Assembly (NCBI RefSeq): GCF_000003815.2
Contig: NC_049987.1
Coordinates: 1,138,065 to 1,202,064 of the forward strand
From: Branchiostoma floridae
Taxonomy: Eukaryota > Chordata > Leptocardii > Amphioxiformes > Branchiostomatidae
Length of the DNA: 64,000 bases
Reading direction: 5' to 3'
Program-made: the position numbers and the translations under genes
The notes under the pieces: generated by a model
What the model was told of the DNA's origin: nothing
Databases searched by the model: none
The model's input: only the letters and a program-made list of their open reading frames with translations
In this document: piece by piece, positions 10,705 through 21,087 of the stretch
How the letters are laid out: every line of letters starts with the position of its first letter
Position numbering within the stretch: the stretch's first letter is position 1

Positions 10705-10916
10705 TACTGTAAATGCAGAAACTTTCGCGGTGGATTAATGTTCGCGGTTTTCGCGGCGGCCGCTTCCCCGCGAATTTAAAACCACCGCGAACATTTTTCC
10801 ATAACAGTTAGAGATTACAGTGCATGGCGCTACCGCGAAATTAAATCCACCGCGAAAAGTCCATTTTCCCGCAACCGCGAAATTAAATCCCCGCGAACTT
10901 TAATGCATTTACAGTA
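10705..10916. mobile_element. MITE with TACTGTAAATGCA termini, foldback type
   Basis: The left end TACTGTAAATGCAGAAAC and the right end (reverse complement TACTGTAAATGCATTAAAG) form terminal inverted repeats continuing into TTCGCGG-rich subterminal blocks. The interior is filled with CCGCGAA/TTCGCGG motifs that let most of the 212 bp fold back. The outermost TA on each side may be a TA target duplication, as in Tc1/mariner-type MITEs. There is no coding capacity. Confidence 0.85.
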
Positions 10917-11130
10917 TATCCACATAGCATGGCTTTTTATGATAAAATATGCGCAATCGTTCTCAACATAATCCATTTCTTCTTGTGAAATTTTATAATA
11001 TAAATGCAATATGGATATTCTAAGGAATGTTATAACCACATTAACACGTACATGAACATAGATATGCATAGATAGGTCTCATCAATATTCATTCCTCCAT
11101 TGAACCATTGCTATAGGAATTTCGTGGAAC

Positions 11131-11230
11131 NNNNNNNNNNNNNNNNNNNNNNNNNNNNNNNNNNNNNNNNNNNNNNNNNNNNNNNNNNNNNNNNNNNNNN
11201 NNNNNNNNNNNNNNNNNNNNNNNNNNNNNN
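11131..11230. other. Assembly gap, 100 N
   Basis: Exactly 100 consecutive N, the conventional length for a gap of unknown size. Its right edge enters directly into a CGTTCCTTTT minisatellite, which probably caused the break. Confidence 0.98.
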
Positions 11231-11325
11231 CGTTCTTTTTGGTTCCTGTTCGTTCCTTTTCGTTCCTTTTCGTTCCTTTTTGTTCCTTTTCGTTCCTTTT
11301 CGTTCCTTTTCGTTCCTTTTCGCAC
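11231..11325 (-). repeat. Inverted copy of the 10-bp minisatellite
   Basis: About nine units of CGTTCCTTTT, the reverse complement of the array at 9639-9770, followed by CGCACTTTCGGTA, which mirrors the flank at 9625-9640. The two arrays face each other across about 1.5 kb containing the gap. Confidence 0.93.
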
Positions 11326-11344
11326 TTTCGGTAGACCCCATACA

Positions 11345-11545
11345 AACACACATACGTGCCTACACACACACACACACACACACACAAACATACATACACA
11401 CACTCACATACACACACACACACGCATACATGCATAGACACACGCGCACACGCGCACACACACATACACACATGCACATACGTCCATACACACACACACA
11501 CATCTATAAATATATATAGATATATATATATACGTGTGTGTGTGT
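11345..11545. repeat. AC microsatellite
   Basis: (AC)n with ACATACGTGCCTAC interruptions, ending in an alternating AT/GT stretch near 11510-11545. The interruption is shared with the microsatellite at 13080-13370, showing a common origin. Confidence 0.9.
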
Positions 11546-11621
11546 AAAATATTGCAGTTAACCAATGGCACCAAATTAGCCAATGATTTCATCCAATCGT
11601 CAAGGCAACCGACTAATAAGA

Positions 11622-13080
11622 GCTGCATGATTTAGTTAAAATGAGAGAAGCGACGGCACATTATGTGGAACATGAGGCGCACCGCAGACGTTCATTACAT
11701 ATTTGAGATGTTTCTTCACAACAGCGTTTGTCTCCTTGAGACATCTTCACCTCACATGCCAAATTTCAGCAAGTATCGTGAATATTTAGATACACACTGA
11801 AAATGAAAGCTTGAGCAATCCTGAAATAACTTCGATACCCCACCCCCATACTATCGGCTTGATCCTGATATCCGAGCAGAACGAACAAAAATTGTCCAAC
11901 CGCATACAATGGAGACTTCCCTCCCTCCCTTGCTAACCTCGCTCACTCCCTCCGGCCTACGCCAATGGAAGGACGTGAAGGATGCTGGGAGCAGCAGGCA
12001 AATCCAATCAACACGGAGCTTTGAAGTCCCTACCTACTGTATTAGCTGGGCTTGATGCTGACGTGTGCTTTTCAGATATGCTTATTCATGAAATGTTTTT
12101 CCTGATATCTTTCCTAGAGTTTAGGATTCACCCATTATTTTGAGTGAAATGTCATTGGGAACAATAAACAATAAGTATTAATGTAATCCACGTAAATACA
12201 TACAAAGGAGTAGTATATCTGGTTTGAAACTATTGTTGTCGAAAGGACACGCCCTAACTATTTTGTTACTGAAAAAACTACCTCAGAATTGGAGGCGAAA
12301 ATAATAAAGATAGATAAATTCCAGATATCTCTACTCACGCGCGACCTCTAAAGCGGTTCCAACCGACCTGCTAGGACAAGACGCTACCGCTTCCTGAAGA
12401 TGTGTCTCGAATTCCAGGTGGCGGCGGCTTTCTGGGTGTGTTTACCGTGACTGCAAGCTGATCGCTTATCATCAGGCAGAATGCAGTGTGTATATATATT
12501 TATGTATAAAATAATACATATGTGATATTATAGATTTACTTTGCTGACTGTATGTCATGCTAATGATGAGATGTGATTGGTCAATTTAGATTTAAGAGTT
12601 GGCGCGAACTATTCCTTCGGTGGAAGGGCAGACACAGAATTATACGTCGAATAGCACAGAAAACGCAAACAAAGCAACAGATGTTTCATTCAGGTATAAG
12701 AAATATGAATATAGAGGGATGACGTGGCATTAGGCAGTAAGAATGGCATTTTGTTTTTCTGCAAAAGAACAGACTAATTTTCTGGGAAAAGAAGTTAATC
12801 TGGGCAGGGAGGGAGAAACATCAAAAGACTTGTGCGTCAGAACTCAGTGTCGTCATTAGATCCCCGTCTTTTTTCTGGAGATGTCGCTGACCCTTCCTGC
12901 CATTTTGGGTAAAAGATAATAAGTGTTCTCTAACAGAGCCCCATGTGCTATTTTTATTTCAGTTGTATGGTTATGCTCTTTCACAAAGACTGTGATGGGC
13001 AGGTGTCAGAAACGTCAAGGCACAGCGCAACAATACTGCCAGTCTTTCAAATATAAGAATGTCTACAACTACACAAAGAC
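11622..13080. repeat. ~1.3-kb non-coding repeat, copy B
   Basis: Starts inside the body (GCATGATTTAGTTAAA), so it lacks the left module, and continues through the right module (12718-12910) and the tail (12915-13080) that copy A shows after its LINE. It carries only one of the 31-bp units present three times in copies A and C, and a shortened pyrimidine tract. Its uninterrupted 12900-12920 stretch is the empty site for the LINE in copy A. Confidence 0.85.
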
Positions 13081-13375
13081 AGACACACACACACACACAT
13101 ACGTGCCTATACACACACGCACACACACACACACTTACGTGCCTACACACACACACACACACTTATGCACAAACACACACACACACTCACACACATACAC
13201 ACACACACACACACACTCACATACATACGTGCCTATACATACACTCACACACACGCACATACACACACACATACGTGCCTATACAAACACACACACGTAT
13301 GCACTCACACCCACCCACCCTTATGTGCCTATACACATACGTACGCACACACACACACACTCACAAACATATCTT
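13080..13375. repeat. AC microsatellite with 18-24 bp interruptions
   Basis: (AC)n broken regularly by ACATACGTGCCTATACAC. Open frames rich in Thr/His (plus) or Cys/Val (minus) are by-products of the repeat. Confidence 0.93.
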
Positions 13376-13624
13376 TACGCGCATTTTACATTATTTATAG
13401 ACACGCTACGTCATCCTTACAGCATAACCAGTGTATGTTTCTTATCCAAGAAATGCAAAATTAGATAAAATGATAGCTAGTTTCTTGCAAATTCTTCCCC
13501 GAGGTCTAATTGCAGGTAGCATGAAAAAGACAGACAAACAGTGTAGTACAATATAGCATGTGTCTTACTCTTGTCTAAAGCTAACTGCAATTGAATTGAT
13601 GAGGCCTAAAGTTGACAGAGCTCC

Positions 13625-15075
13625 ACTATGATAATTCACAATATACCCGGTAAACACAACACACCAACAACAGGCCACTTTTTTCTTATCTAAACGGATG
13701 ACGTGGCATTAGGTGGTGCGAATTACATTTTGTTTTTCTGCAAGTGGCAGACTAATTTTCTGGGGAAAAGAAGTTAATCTGGGAAGGGCGAGGAAACATC
13801 AAAAAGTTTTTTCGTCAGAACTCAGTGTAGTCATTGAATCCACGTGTTTTTCTGGAGATGTCGCAGAACTGCATGATTTAGTTAAATTGACAGAAGCCAC
13901 AGCACATGAAGCGGAAAAAGAGGCGCACTGCAGACGTACATTCATTACATAAGGAGATGTTTGTTCACAGCAAAGTTAGTTTCCTTGAGACATCTTCATC
14001 TCACATGCCACATTGTACTGTGAATGTTTAGGTACACGCTGAAATTGAAAGTTTGAGCAATCCTAAAATAACTTCGATACCCCAGCCCAATACTATCGGC
14101 TTGATCCTGATATCCGAGCAAAACGAACAAAAATTGTCCAACCGCATACAATGGATGCCCGTCCACAAACCTATCCCTCCCTTGCTAGCCTCCCTTCCTA
14201 ACCCACCACCCTCCCTCCCTCCCGCCAACGCCCATGGAAGGCCGTGCAGGAGGCTGGGAGCAGCAGACAAATCAAATAAACACGGAGCTTTGAAGTCCCT
14301 ACCTACTTTATTGGCTGGGTTTGTTGCTGACGTGTACTTTTCAGATATGCTTGTTCCTGAACTGTTTTTCCTGGGATCTTGTACTTTTCTAGAGTTTAGG
14401 ATTCACCCCTCCTTTTGTGTAAAATGTCATTAGGGACAATAAACAACAAGTATTAATATAATCCACATGAAAACATACCAACAAACAGTCTATCTGGTTT
14501 GAAACTGTTGTTGTCAAAAGGATATGCCCGAACCATTTTGTTAATGAAAAAAGCTACCTTAGAATTGGAGGCGCAAGCTATTGTATGTAGGGAAAATAAC
14601 GACAAAAAATTAAAATTCAGATATCCCTACTCACGCGCGACCTCTCCAGCGATTTCAACCGACCTGCTAGTACAAGGCGTTTCCGCTTCTTGAAGATGCG
14701 ATTCAAGACGTTACCGCTCCCTGAAGATGCGACTCAAGACGTAGGTTACTGCTTCCTGAAGATGTGTCTCGAGTTCTAGGTGGTGACAGCTTTCTGTGTG
14801 TGTTTATCGTGCCTGCGATCTTATCGCTTATCATCAGGCAGAATGCAGTGGGTATATATATATATATTTATGTACATATGTGATATTATAGGTTTAATAT
14901 GATGACTGTATGTCATTATGCTAATGATTAGATGTGATTGGTCAATTTAGATTTGAGAGTTGGCACGAACTATTCCTTCGGGGAAGGGTAGACACAAAAT
15001 CATACTTCTAATTGCATAGAAAACGCAAACAAAACAAAACAGACGTTTCATTCAGGTATATGAAATATTAATATA
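13625..15075. repeat. ~1.3-kb non-coding repeat, copy C
   Basis: Closely matches 7154-8590, including the left module (13690-13870), pyrimidine tract (14165-14225) and three 31-bp-like units (14675-14765). The right end stops near 15075, where copies A and B continue into a second module. Confidence 0.85.
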
Positions 15076-16486
15076 AGAAGCACAACCCAGTCTTTACATG
15101 TCACGAGCAAATCGAGATGCAGAGCAATCATATTTGAATCTTTCTAGAATAATGTACAAATTTATCGTTTTCGATCAATGTTTGCTTGAGCTCATTGTTT
15201 AGCTTCGTATGAAAAGCGGTGAGGGGGCCAACGGGATCCCGTGGACATAGCGCTTCTCACTTTTCCTTTGTGACAACAGAAATAAGTCAACTTAAGTCAT
15301 TTAGTGGGTGTGAATAATGAATTTACAAGTTGATGTTTTTGTTACACGTTGAAGCTCCTTACATCGATATGTTAGTGGTACATATTATGCGGTTTCGCAA
15401 TAAATTTCTGCAACATGAAAAGACACGATCCGTGAATAGTTTTATCCAGTTGGTACGTCACTGAATAAAGAGGCTCTTTTTTACACGACTGTTACTGTAT
15501 TCACACCAACGTTTCGGTGACCATTTTTCACCTTCTTCAAGGCAATTCTGACTGGTTCAGATTGTACTGCAACACAGGTGTCGCTACTCACAATTTAGAC
15601 AAGGTCAGAAACGTAAAGTATTTTCATGTTTACAGACTGTCTTTATGTGAATATAATTGTATACAATGCGGTCCCAAAACGTAAATGAGTGTAATATATT
15701 ACGTATATATACATACCATTTGTCAATTCACTGTAGAATTGACCAGTTTGAGCTCAAATGAGCAAAGAAAAACAGTAAGAAAATCGCTTCAACTTTGTTA
15801 AGGCTTGTAACAATGGAGCGGACAACAGTAAATACCGACAGTTCTGGTGTTGTACTTTTTCTTCGTTAACTACAACAAAGGAAGTCTGTTGTGAAGTAAT
15901 GTGTTATCCGTAGTGAAGTTGCGCTGAAATTTTCCGTAATGTCTGCTTGGTATTTTGTCCAAAACGCTCCAGAAACAGCCAATAGATATGAAACAGCCAA
16001 ACCGGATCAGGAGCATTAAACTTTTTTAGCCTGTTTTCTATGTAAAAAAAATCTGGCTACGTGCAAAACAATATGTACATTCTCTCGATATGAAAACTGA
16101 GACGTGTCTACCGCTGCACGGTACTGCATCATTGATTCCATGCGTATTCGCTATTCTCATGTGTTATTTTACTACTCGACAAACTCCTTAGAATGTGTCG
16201 TGTTGGTTGGACCCATTGCTACAAGTCCACAGTTAACATATTGCAGGCTTTTCTTCACTGTGGATTGCCGGAGAGACGCTGTACAGTGCTGGCGAGAGTT
16301 CCACCTATCATCTATGGACGTCCAGAAAAGTGAGCAAAACTTGGAGAGATGAGATATTGGATGATATATTTTGACATGGTTTATATGAGATAGCTGTTTA
16401 TAAAATGGTGATCTACTTTTCTTAGTATAATGGGCTTAGTCTGGTTTTAATCAGTCTGACAAACGTAAGGCCACATTTGCCTTTAT
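15076..16486. other. No recognisable gene; contains a hammerhead-like motif
   Basis: No exon or protein similarity recognised. On the minus strand at 15508-15545 there is TTGAAGA, a perfect GGTGA/TCACC hairpin, then CGAAACGTTGG, resembling the degenerate hammerhead-ribozyme-like motifs that accompany Penelope-like elements. The rest appears unique within the window. Confidence 0.45.
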
Positions 16487-16770
16487 CCGGAGGAATGACG
16501 TGGCATTAGGTGGTAAGAATGGCATTTTGTTTTTCTGCAAAGTAGCAGACTAATTTTCTGGGAAAAGAAGCTAATTTGGACTGAGAGGGAGAAAAATCAA
16601 AAAGGCTGTGCGTAAGAACTCAGTGTAGTCATTAAAACCCTGTGTTTTTTCTGGAGACGTTGCAGACCCTTCCTGCTTTTTCGGGTTAAATATATAAAAG
16701 TGTACCATATTACAGCGACGTGTGCCATACATTTTTGTATCAGTCATGTGGCCATGATATTTTTTAATGG
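16487..16770. repeat. Solo module of the ~1.3-kb repeat
   Basis: The GGAATGACGTGGCATTAGGTGG..CATTTTG..TTTTCTGGGAAAAGAAG module and the following tail (cf. 12718-13000) occur here without the body. A weaker partial copy is at 19290-19385. Confidence 0.75.
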
Positions 16771-16920
16771 CAGATATTATGGTTCCTAATTCAAATACAG
16801 CGTTCGGAAATCGGTGTTCGCAAATCGGCAATCTTCGGGAGATTTCGGCATCCGTTCGCACATGTATGTATGATTCTTTGGAATCGACAGTAGATCGGGC
16901 TGTGTGTGTGTGTGTGTTAA

Positions 16921-17622
16921 CCCTATTCAGACCGGGGGGGGGGGGGGCTTTTGAGGCCTGCGCCGACTTCGATGTCCTATAACGCCAGAACGGCTTACGC
17001 TAGAGCCACCAAATTTAGTGAGTTTTCCTAGAATATTGTTGGCAACAATTTCACGAAGTTTGACAAATTTTCCATTTTTTCGTGTTGCCATGGCAAGCGT
17101 TTGTTGACAGGCAGTTTTGCCAAAAATCACTATTTTTGGTTCTAACAATGTATTTTTCACATTTATTTGCTATATTACTGCCATTTTGTTACATAAATAA
17201 AATCTTACATTATTTAGCATATCTTTCATAATTATATATGCATAAATTATGCTAATTTGATGACGTCATCAGCCCAAAATCCAAGATGGCGGACCGTATA
17301 TCCAGATCAAGAATAACAAGCTAATTATCCCTTAAAATTTGTAACTACCTGGTATTTTTTCATCAAATACCATCTAAATGAATGAATTTAGTCTATTTCC
17401 ATTGCCCTTTGTGATTATTTGTTGCAAAAAAAGTATTTTTAAAAATTCAAGGTGGTGGATATAATATGGCGGAGCCCAACTCGAATCTTAGATGTGCATG
17501 ACGTCATTTTATGACGTCATTTTGACGTCATTGATGTTGCGATTGGCAACACAAGTCGTAATAAACATTATTATTCTGTTATCCGCACCAGGGATGACCA
17601 AAAAAGCCCGGTCTGAATAGGG
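16921..17622. mobile_element. piggyBac-like MITE, TTAA target
   Basis: The left end CCCTATTCAGACCGG and right end CCGGTCTGAATAGGG are inverted repeats, each directly bordered by TTAA (16917-16920 and 17623-17626). TTAA target duplications with CCC..GGG termini are the hallmark of piggyBac elements. The 702-bp interior has no transposase ORF, so it is non-autonomous. A poly-G run follows the left end at 16934-16947. Confidence 0.88.
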
Positions 17623-17629
17623 TTAAAGT

Positions 17630-18600
17630 TAGTGTGCGATTCTTGGGAATCTTTCCGTAAACCGAGTGCACAGTGTCAGGGGTGCCTAAGCATTTGCACG
17701 AACCCTATGAAATTCGTACGAATATTATGTGATACACACGAATCACTATGCGAAAACAAACGAATATTATGAAATTCGCACGAATCACTATGCAGAAACG
17801 TACGAATATTATGAAATTCGCACGAATCACTATGTGATTCACACGAACCTTATGAGATTTGCACGATCCTTATGCGAAATTGCGCAACCACTGCCGGGGT
17901 CACGTGACAGACGGAGCGGGATTTTCAAGATGGCGGCTTCGCTTCGGCGACGGAAAATACGATGTAACACGCCGAAATGAAGCAAAACAGTAGCTCACAG
18001 GCTATCAAATACATCTTTGCGACGGTAAATGTCCATTCCATGCCTAGAAATATAAATATCACGGGTAGAAACGCTCAAAATCATGCTTCCTCCCGGCCGC
18101 CGTTTTTGCATAAGGATCGTGCAAATCTCATAAGGTTCGTGTGAATCACATAGTGATTCGTGCGAATTTCATAATATTCGTGCGTTTTTGCATAGTGATT
18201 CGAGCGAATTTCATGATATTCTTTCGTTTTTGCATAGTGATTCGTGCGAATTTCATACTATTCGTGCGTTTTCGCATAGTGATTCGTGTGTATCACATAA
18301 TATTCGTTCGAATTTCATAGGGTTCGTGCAAATGCTTAGGCACCCCTGAGTGTGTGTAAGTGTTCGATTCTGGGGAATCTTTCCGTGAACCGAGTGCACA
18401 GTGTGTGTAAGTGTTCGATTCTGGAGAATCTTTCCGTGAACCGAGTGCACAGTGTGTGTAAGTGTACTATTCTGGAGAATCTTTCAGTGAACCGAGTACA
18501 CAGTGTGTGTAAGTGTATACGATTCTCGGGAATCGTTCAGTGGACCGAGTACACAGATTCTCGGGAATCTCTGTGGAACGAGTACACACTATTTGAGTTC
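17630..18600 (+). repeat. ~51-bp minisatellite, interrupted by a foldback transposon
   Basis: Units of about 51 bp (GATTCTGGAGAATCTTTCC.., GTGAACCGAGTGCACAGTG..) occur once at about 17630-17676, then four to five times from 18349 to 18600, decaying toward the right. The period is a multiple of three, which creates a spurious repetitive ORF. Confidence 0.88.
17677..18348. mobile_element. Foldback DNA transposon, CAGGGGTG termini, 5-bp TSD
   Basis: CAGGGGTGCCTAAGCATTTG at the left is mirrored by CAAATGCTTAGGCACCCCTG at the right. The inverted repeats run about 190 bp inward with subterminal CGAATCACTATG / CATAGTGATTCG reiterations. It is flanked by AGTGT at 17672-17676 and 18349-18353. Because it sits in a minisatellite, the unoccupied unit (GTGCACAGTGTGTGTAAG) shows the pre-insertion site and confirms the 5-bp duplication. 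CAGGG-type ends suggest the hAT group, though most hATs duplicate 8 bp. No transposase ORF. Confidence 0.87.
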
Positions 18601-19014
18601 ATAGAGTCTGATTTTGCAATACGGAAAAGTAGTACTGATTTCAACAAAAACTCCAACTGCTTATGAATTCAGATGCCATCATTCGCAACTTCCGAACTTT
18701 CTTGATCACTGTCTCTAGTTACCTTTAACTTCGTTCATCTTCGTACAACATCGTACACGCTAACTGCGTACATCTACCTTTCTAGACATACCTCGGTGCA
18801 GCGCAGTTCCCGCCTTTTCAGACTGACGAACTTCTGAGATTGCATGATAGTTTAGAAATGAGATATATTGTTCTGTTTTCATACAGTCCTTATGTTTGCG
18901 TTGATCAGGAGATCCAGCCACCGAGGTGTTGTTTTTACCTCCATGAATAATTGAGGTATTGTTTTTTGATGTGTTTGTCTCGGTTTCCAATTATTTCAGC
19001 CTGAAGTAAGTAAC

Positions 19015-19831
19015 TTAAGCCTAGAATGGAAGGTGATTATATCTGACAATTTGGCGCCAGGGGAAGCCGTTTGCTGGGATTCCTGGGGACGGGGGGCTGG
19101 CTCTTTTGACCCCCCCCCCCCTTTCGTAATTTCAAAACGGCTCGGGTTACGATCACCAAATTTGGAGGGGCTGATGTACTGGTGGAGTTGTTTTATATTC
19201 TGTTCATTTGGTTAAAAAATAATGGTGTATTATGACGTAGATATGACGTCATAAAATATAACGTAATCATGACGTTAATCTTAGCCGAGAGGTAGAAACA
19301 TCAAAAGGTTCATACATGAGAACTCTTTCTGTGGTAATTGAATCCCAGTGTTTTTCTCCAGACATTGCAGACCCTTCCTATGTGTACCCCAGTTCCCATC
19401 ATTTTCTACTAAAGAACTTTTGAGACTGTATGATAGTTTAAAAATGAGATAGCTGTTTTCTAAATAGTTCCTGTATTTGTATTTGTGTTTGTATATATCT
19501 TATAACTTCTCATACGTTTTTACCGAGATTGGCTCATTGTTGATTAAGTTATCATAGACAGTTTATGTTTTGCATAAATTATGATAATGAGCTAGAATTA
19601 TTCTCACCTAATCATGTCAAACTGTCCCACATAGATTAATGAAGCTATACATATATACAAATCACAAAAAGAGTCACCAAAAAAACTGTATTTATACAAA
19701 ATTATTGGGTCATTTTTGACCCCATACGGTTATCTACGTCACAAAAAATGGTACGGTGGTTTGAGGGTTAAACTCAGAGTGGATGGTGATTATATCTGAC
19801 AAGTGGGCGCCAGGAGAAGTTGGTCGCTGGG
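19015..19831. repeat. TTAA-bordered repeat between two 60-bp direct repeats
   Basis: A segment starting at TTAA (19015-19018) and reading GGTGATTATATCTGACAA then GGCGCCAGGGGAAG (to 19078) recurs directly after TTAA at 19768-19771 (to 19831). Between them lie two poly-G/poly-C tracts near 19090-19122, a module E remnant (19290-19385) and, at 19555-19767, a sequence homologous to 53740-53935 that ends GGTGGTTTGAGGGTTAA like a piggyBac MITE terminus. Confidence 0.65.
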
Positions 19832-20925
19832 CTTGATTTTTGTCACAACATCGTTTGATGCAAAACAACCAACCTCCTGAAGGAAGAAGGGAACAAGAAT
19901 GAATGATTTTTTTTCTCGTAAAGCAGTACTTAAGGCCTTTGTCAAATTTTCTATCCAGGGCCTGGTTGGGCTTCTTGCGGAAACGAAAAATTAACGTTTA
20001 TGCCAATAAATATGCACAAGGCATGATGTTGAATTGTTATATTATATTGGTCTCTTTTGAGTTTTTGTTGCCGACCTTGTTTTGTTGCCCGACGGCCCCT
20101 TTGTGGTAATGTGACGTTAGACTGACTCCTTTCCCGCCGTGCCCGGACATTCAATCCGTACCCGCTAGAAGATATCACTACCCCACGGGTAATTCCTGCC
20201 ATACCCGCTAAAAATTACCGGGTACGGCACGATTTTATAGCGGGCACGGCGGGAATTTTTGTGTACGGCGGGAACGATTTCAATGGGGGTGTGAATAGTC
20301 GGTGATCGAAACACTAAAAAGGTGTTGTGGTGGGAAGCTTCTACGATATATGTGATGGGGAAGGGATGTGCCTTAAGTTTGTAAAAGGACTGCTATGAGT
20401 TGTAAGACCCCCATTCCACTAGGACGGCGCTCTCACTGGGTTGGCAAATTTGACCATGACGATGATAGCGCGGTGAAGTCGCCATGGGAGCGCCGTGAGA
20501 GCGTGGCGAAAGCACGGTGTACCTAACTTGCCATAAAGGACGTCCATCAGATAAGACATTAAATAAGGGCCGTCCCATAACATCGGATTATCATCATGAT
20601 TGTAGCCACCAATGGGAGAAAGAACGGATGTAATGGAGCATTCGCACGAAATTCGAGATGGGCACTTTCTCATAAGGAGCCTGTTGTACGTGTCAATCAT
20701 GAACAGATATGTGATAAGTCGGATTGTACCATTATATACAAGTGGGTCTATATGACTTTAATTTTTAATCCGTAAATGTTAGCATAGTTTACTTTAAATC
20801 AGTATCACTTCAACTTTAAGTTAACAATGTTCACAATGAAAACATTTTGAAAATGAATTTTGCTTCTATTTTTTCCTCATTTTTGAAAGTTATCGCAGGC
20901 TAACGAGCCTAGGTGTTACCCATTG
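19832..20925. other. No recognisable gene; GC-rich repeats
   Basis: Contains short inverted repeats (ACGGCGCTCTCAC near 20422 against GTGAGAGCG near 20494) and CGGGTACGG/CCGTACCCG motifs at 20130-20290, but no exon or RNA gene recognised. Confidence 0.45.
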
Positions 20926-20934
20926 CTATAAAAT
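20926..20934 (+). promoter_or_regulatory. Candidate TATA box of the first P450 gene
   Basis: CTATAAAAT lies about 155 bp upstream of the ATG at 21088. The following 5' leader (from about 20950) is recognisably homologous to the leader of the second P450 gene (minus strand, about 59460-59336), which supports transcription starting near 20955-20965. The second gene has no matching TATA at this place. Confidence 0.5.
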
Positions 20935-21087
20935 GAAACAGACCAGTGCAGCAAAGTAAACACATCTCAAGCTTGAGATTTTAGGCTCTTATTCTCCCAT
21001 TTGCTGCCGAAGTGTACGTTCGGGAAGATTTGTCGGGGCTTTAGAATACGTATAACTGTTAAATATATTGTAGACTTATCTAAGACA

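Noticed and set aside
11089-11547. Cys/Val- and Thr/His-rich ORFs spanning N's
   Set aside because: Products of AC/GT microsatellites and of the assembly gap.
12923-13468. 181-codon Thr/His-rich ORF
   Set aside because: Generated by the AC microsatellite at 13080-13375.
17630-18600. CRISPR-like array
   Set aside because: Units are contiguous tandem repeats without unique spacers, and the genome is eukaryotic.
18352-18666. Repetitive ORF with SVNRVHSVCKC units
   Set aside because: The 51-bp minisatellite period is divisible by three, so one unit without stops gives a long repetitive frame; no independent coding evidence.
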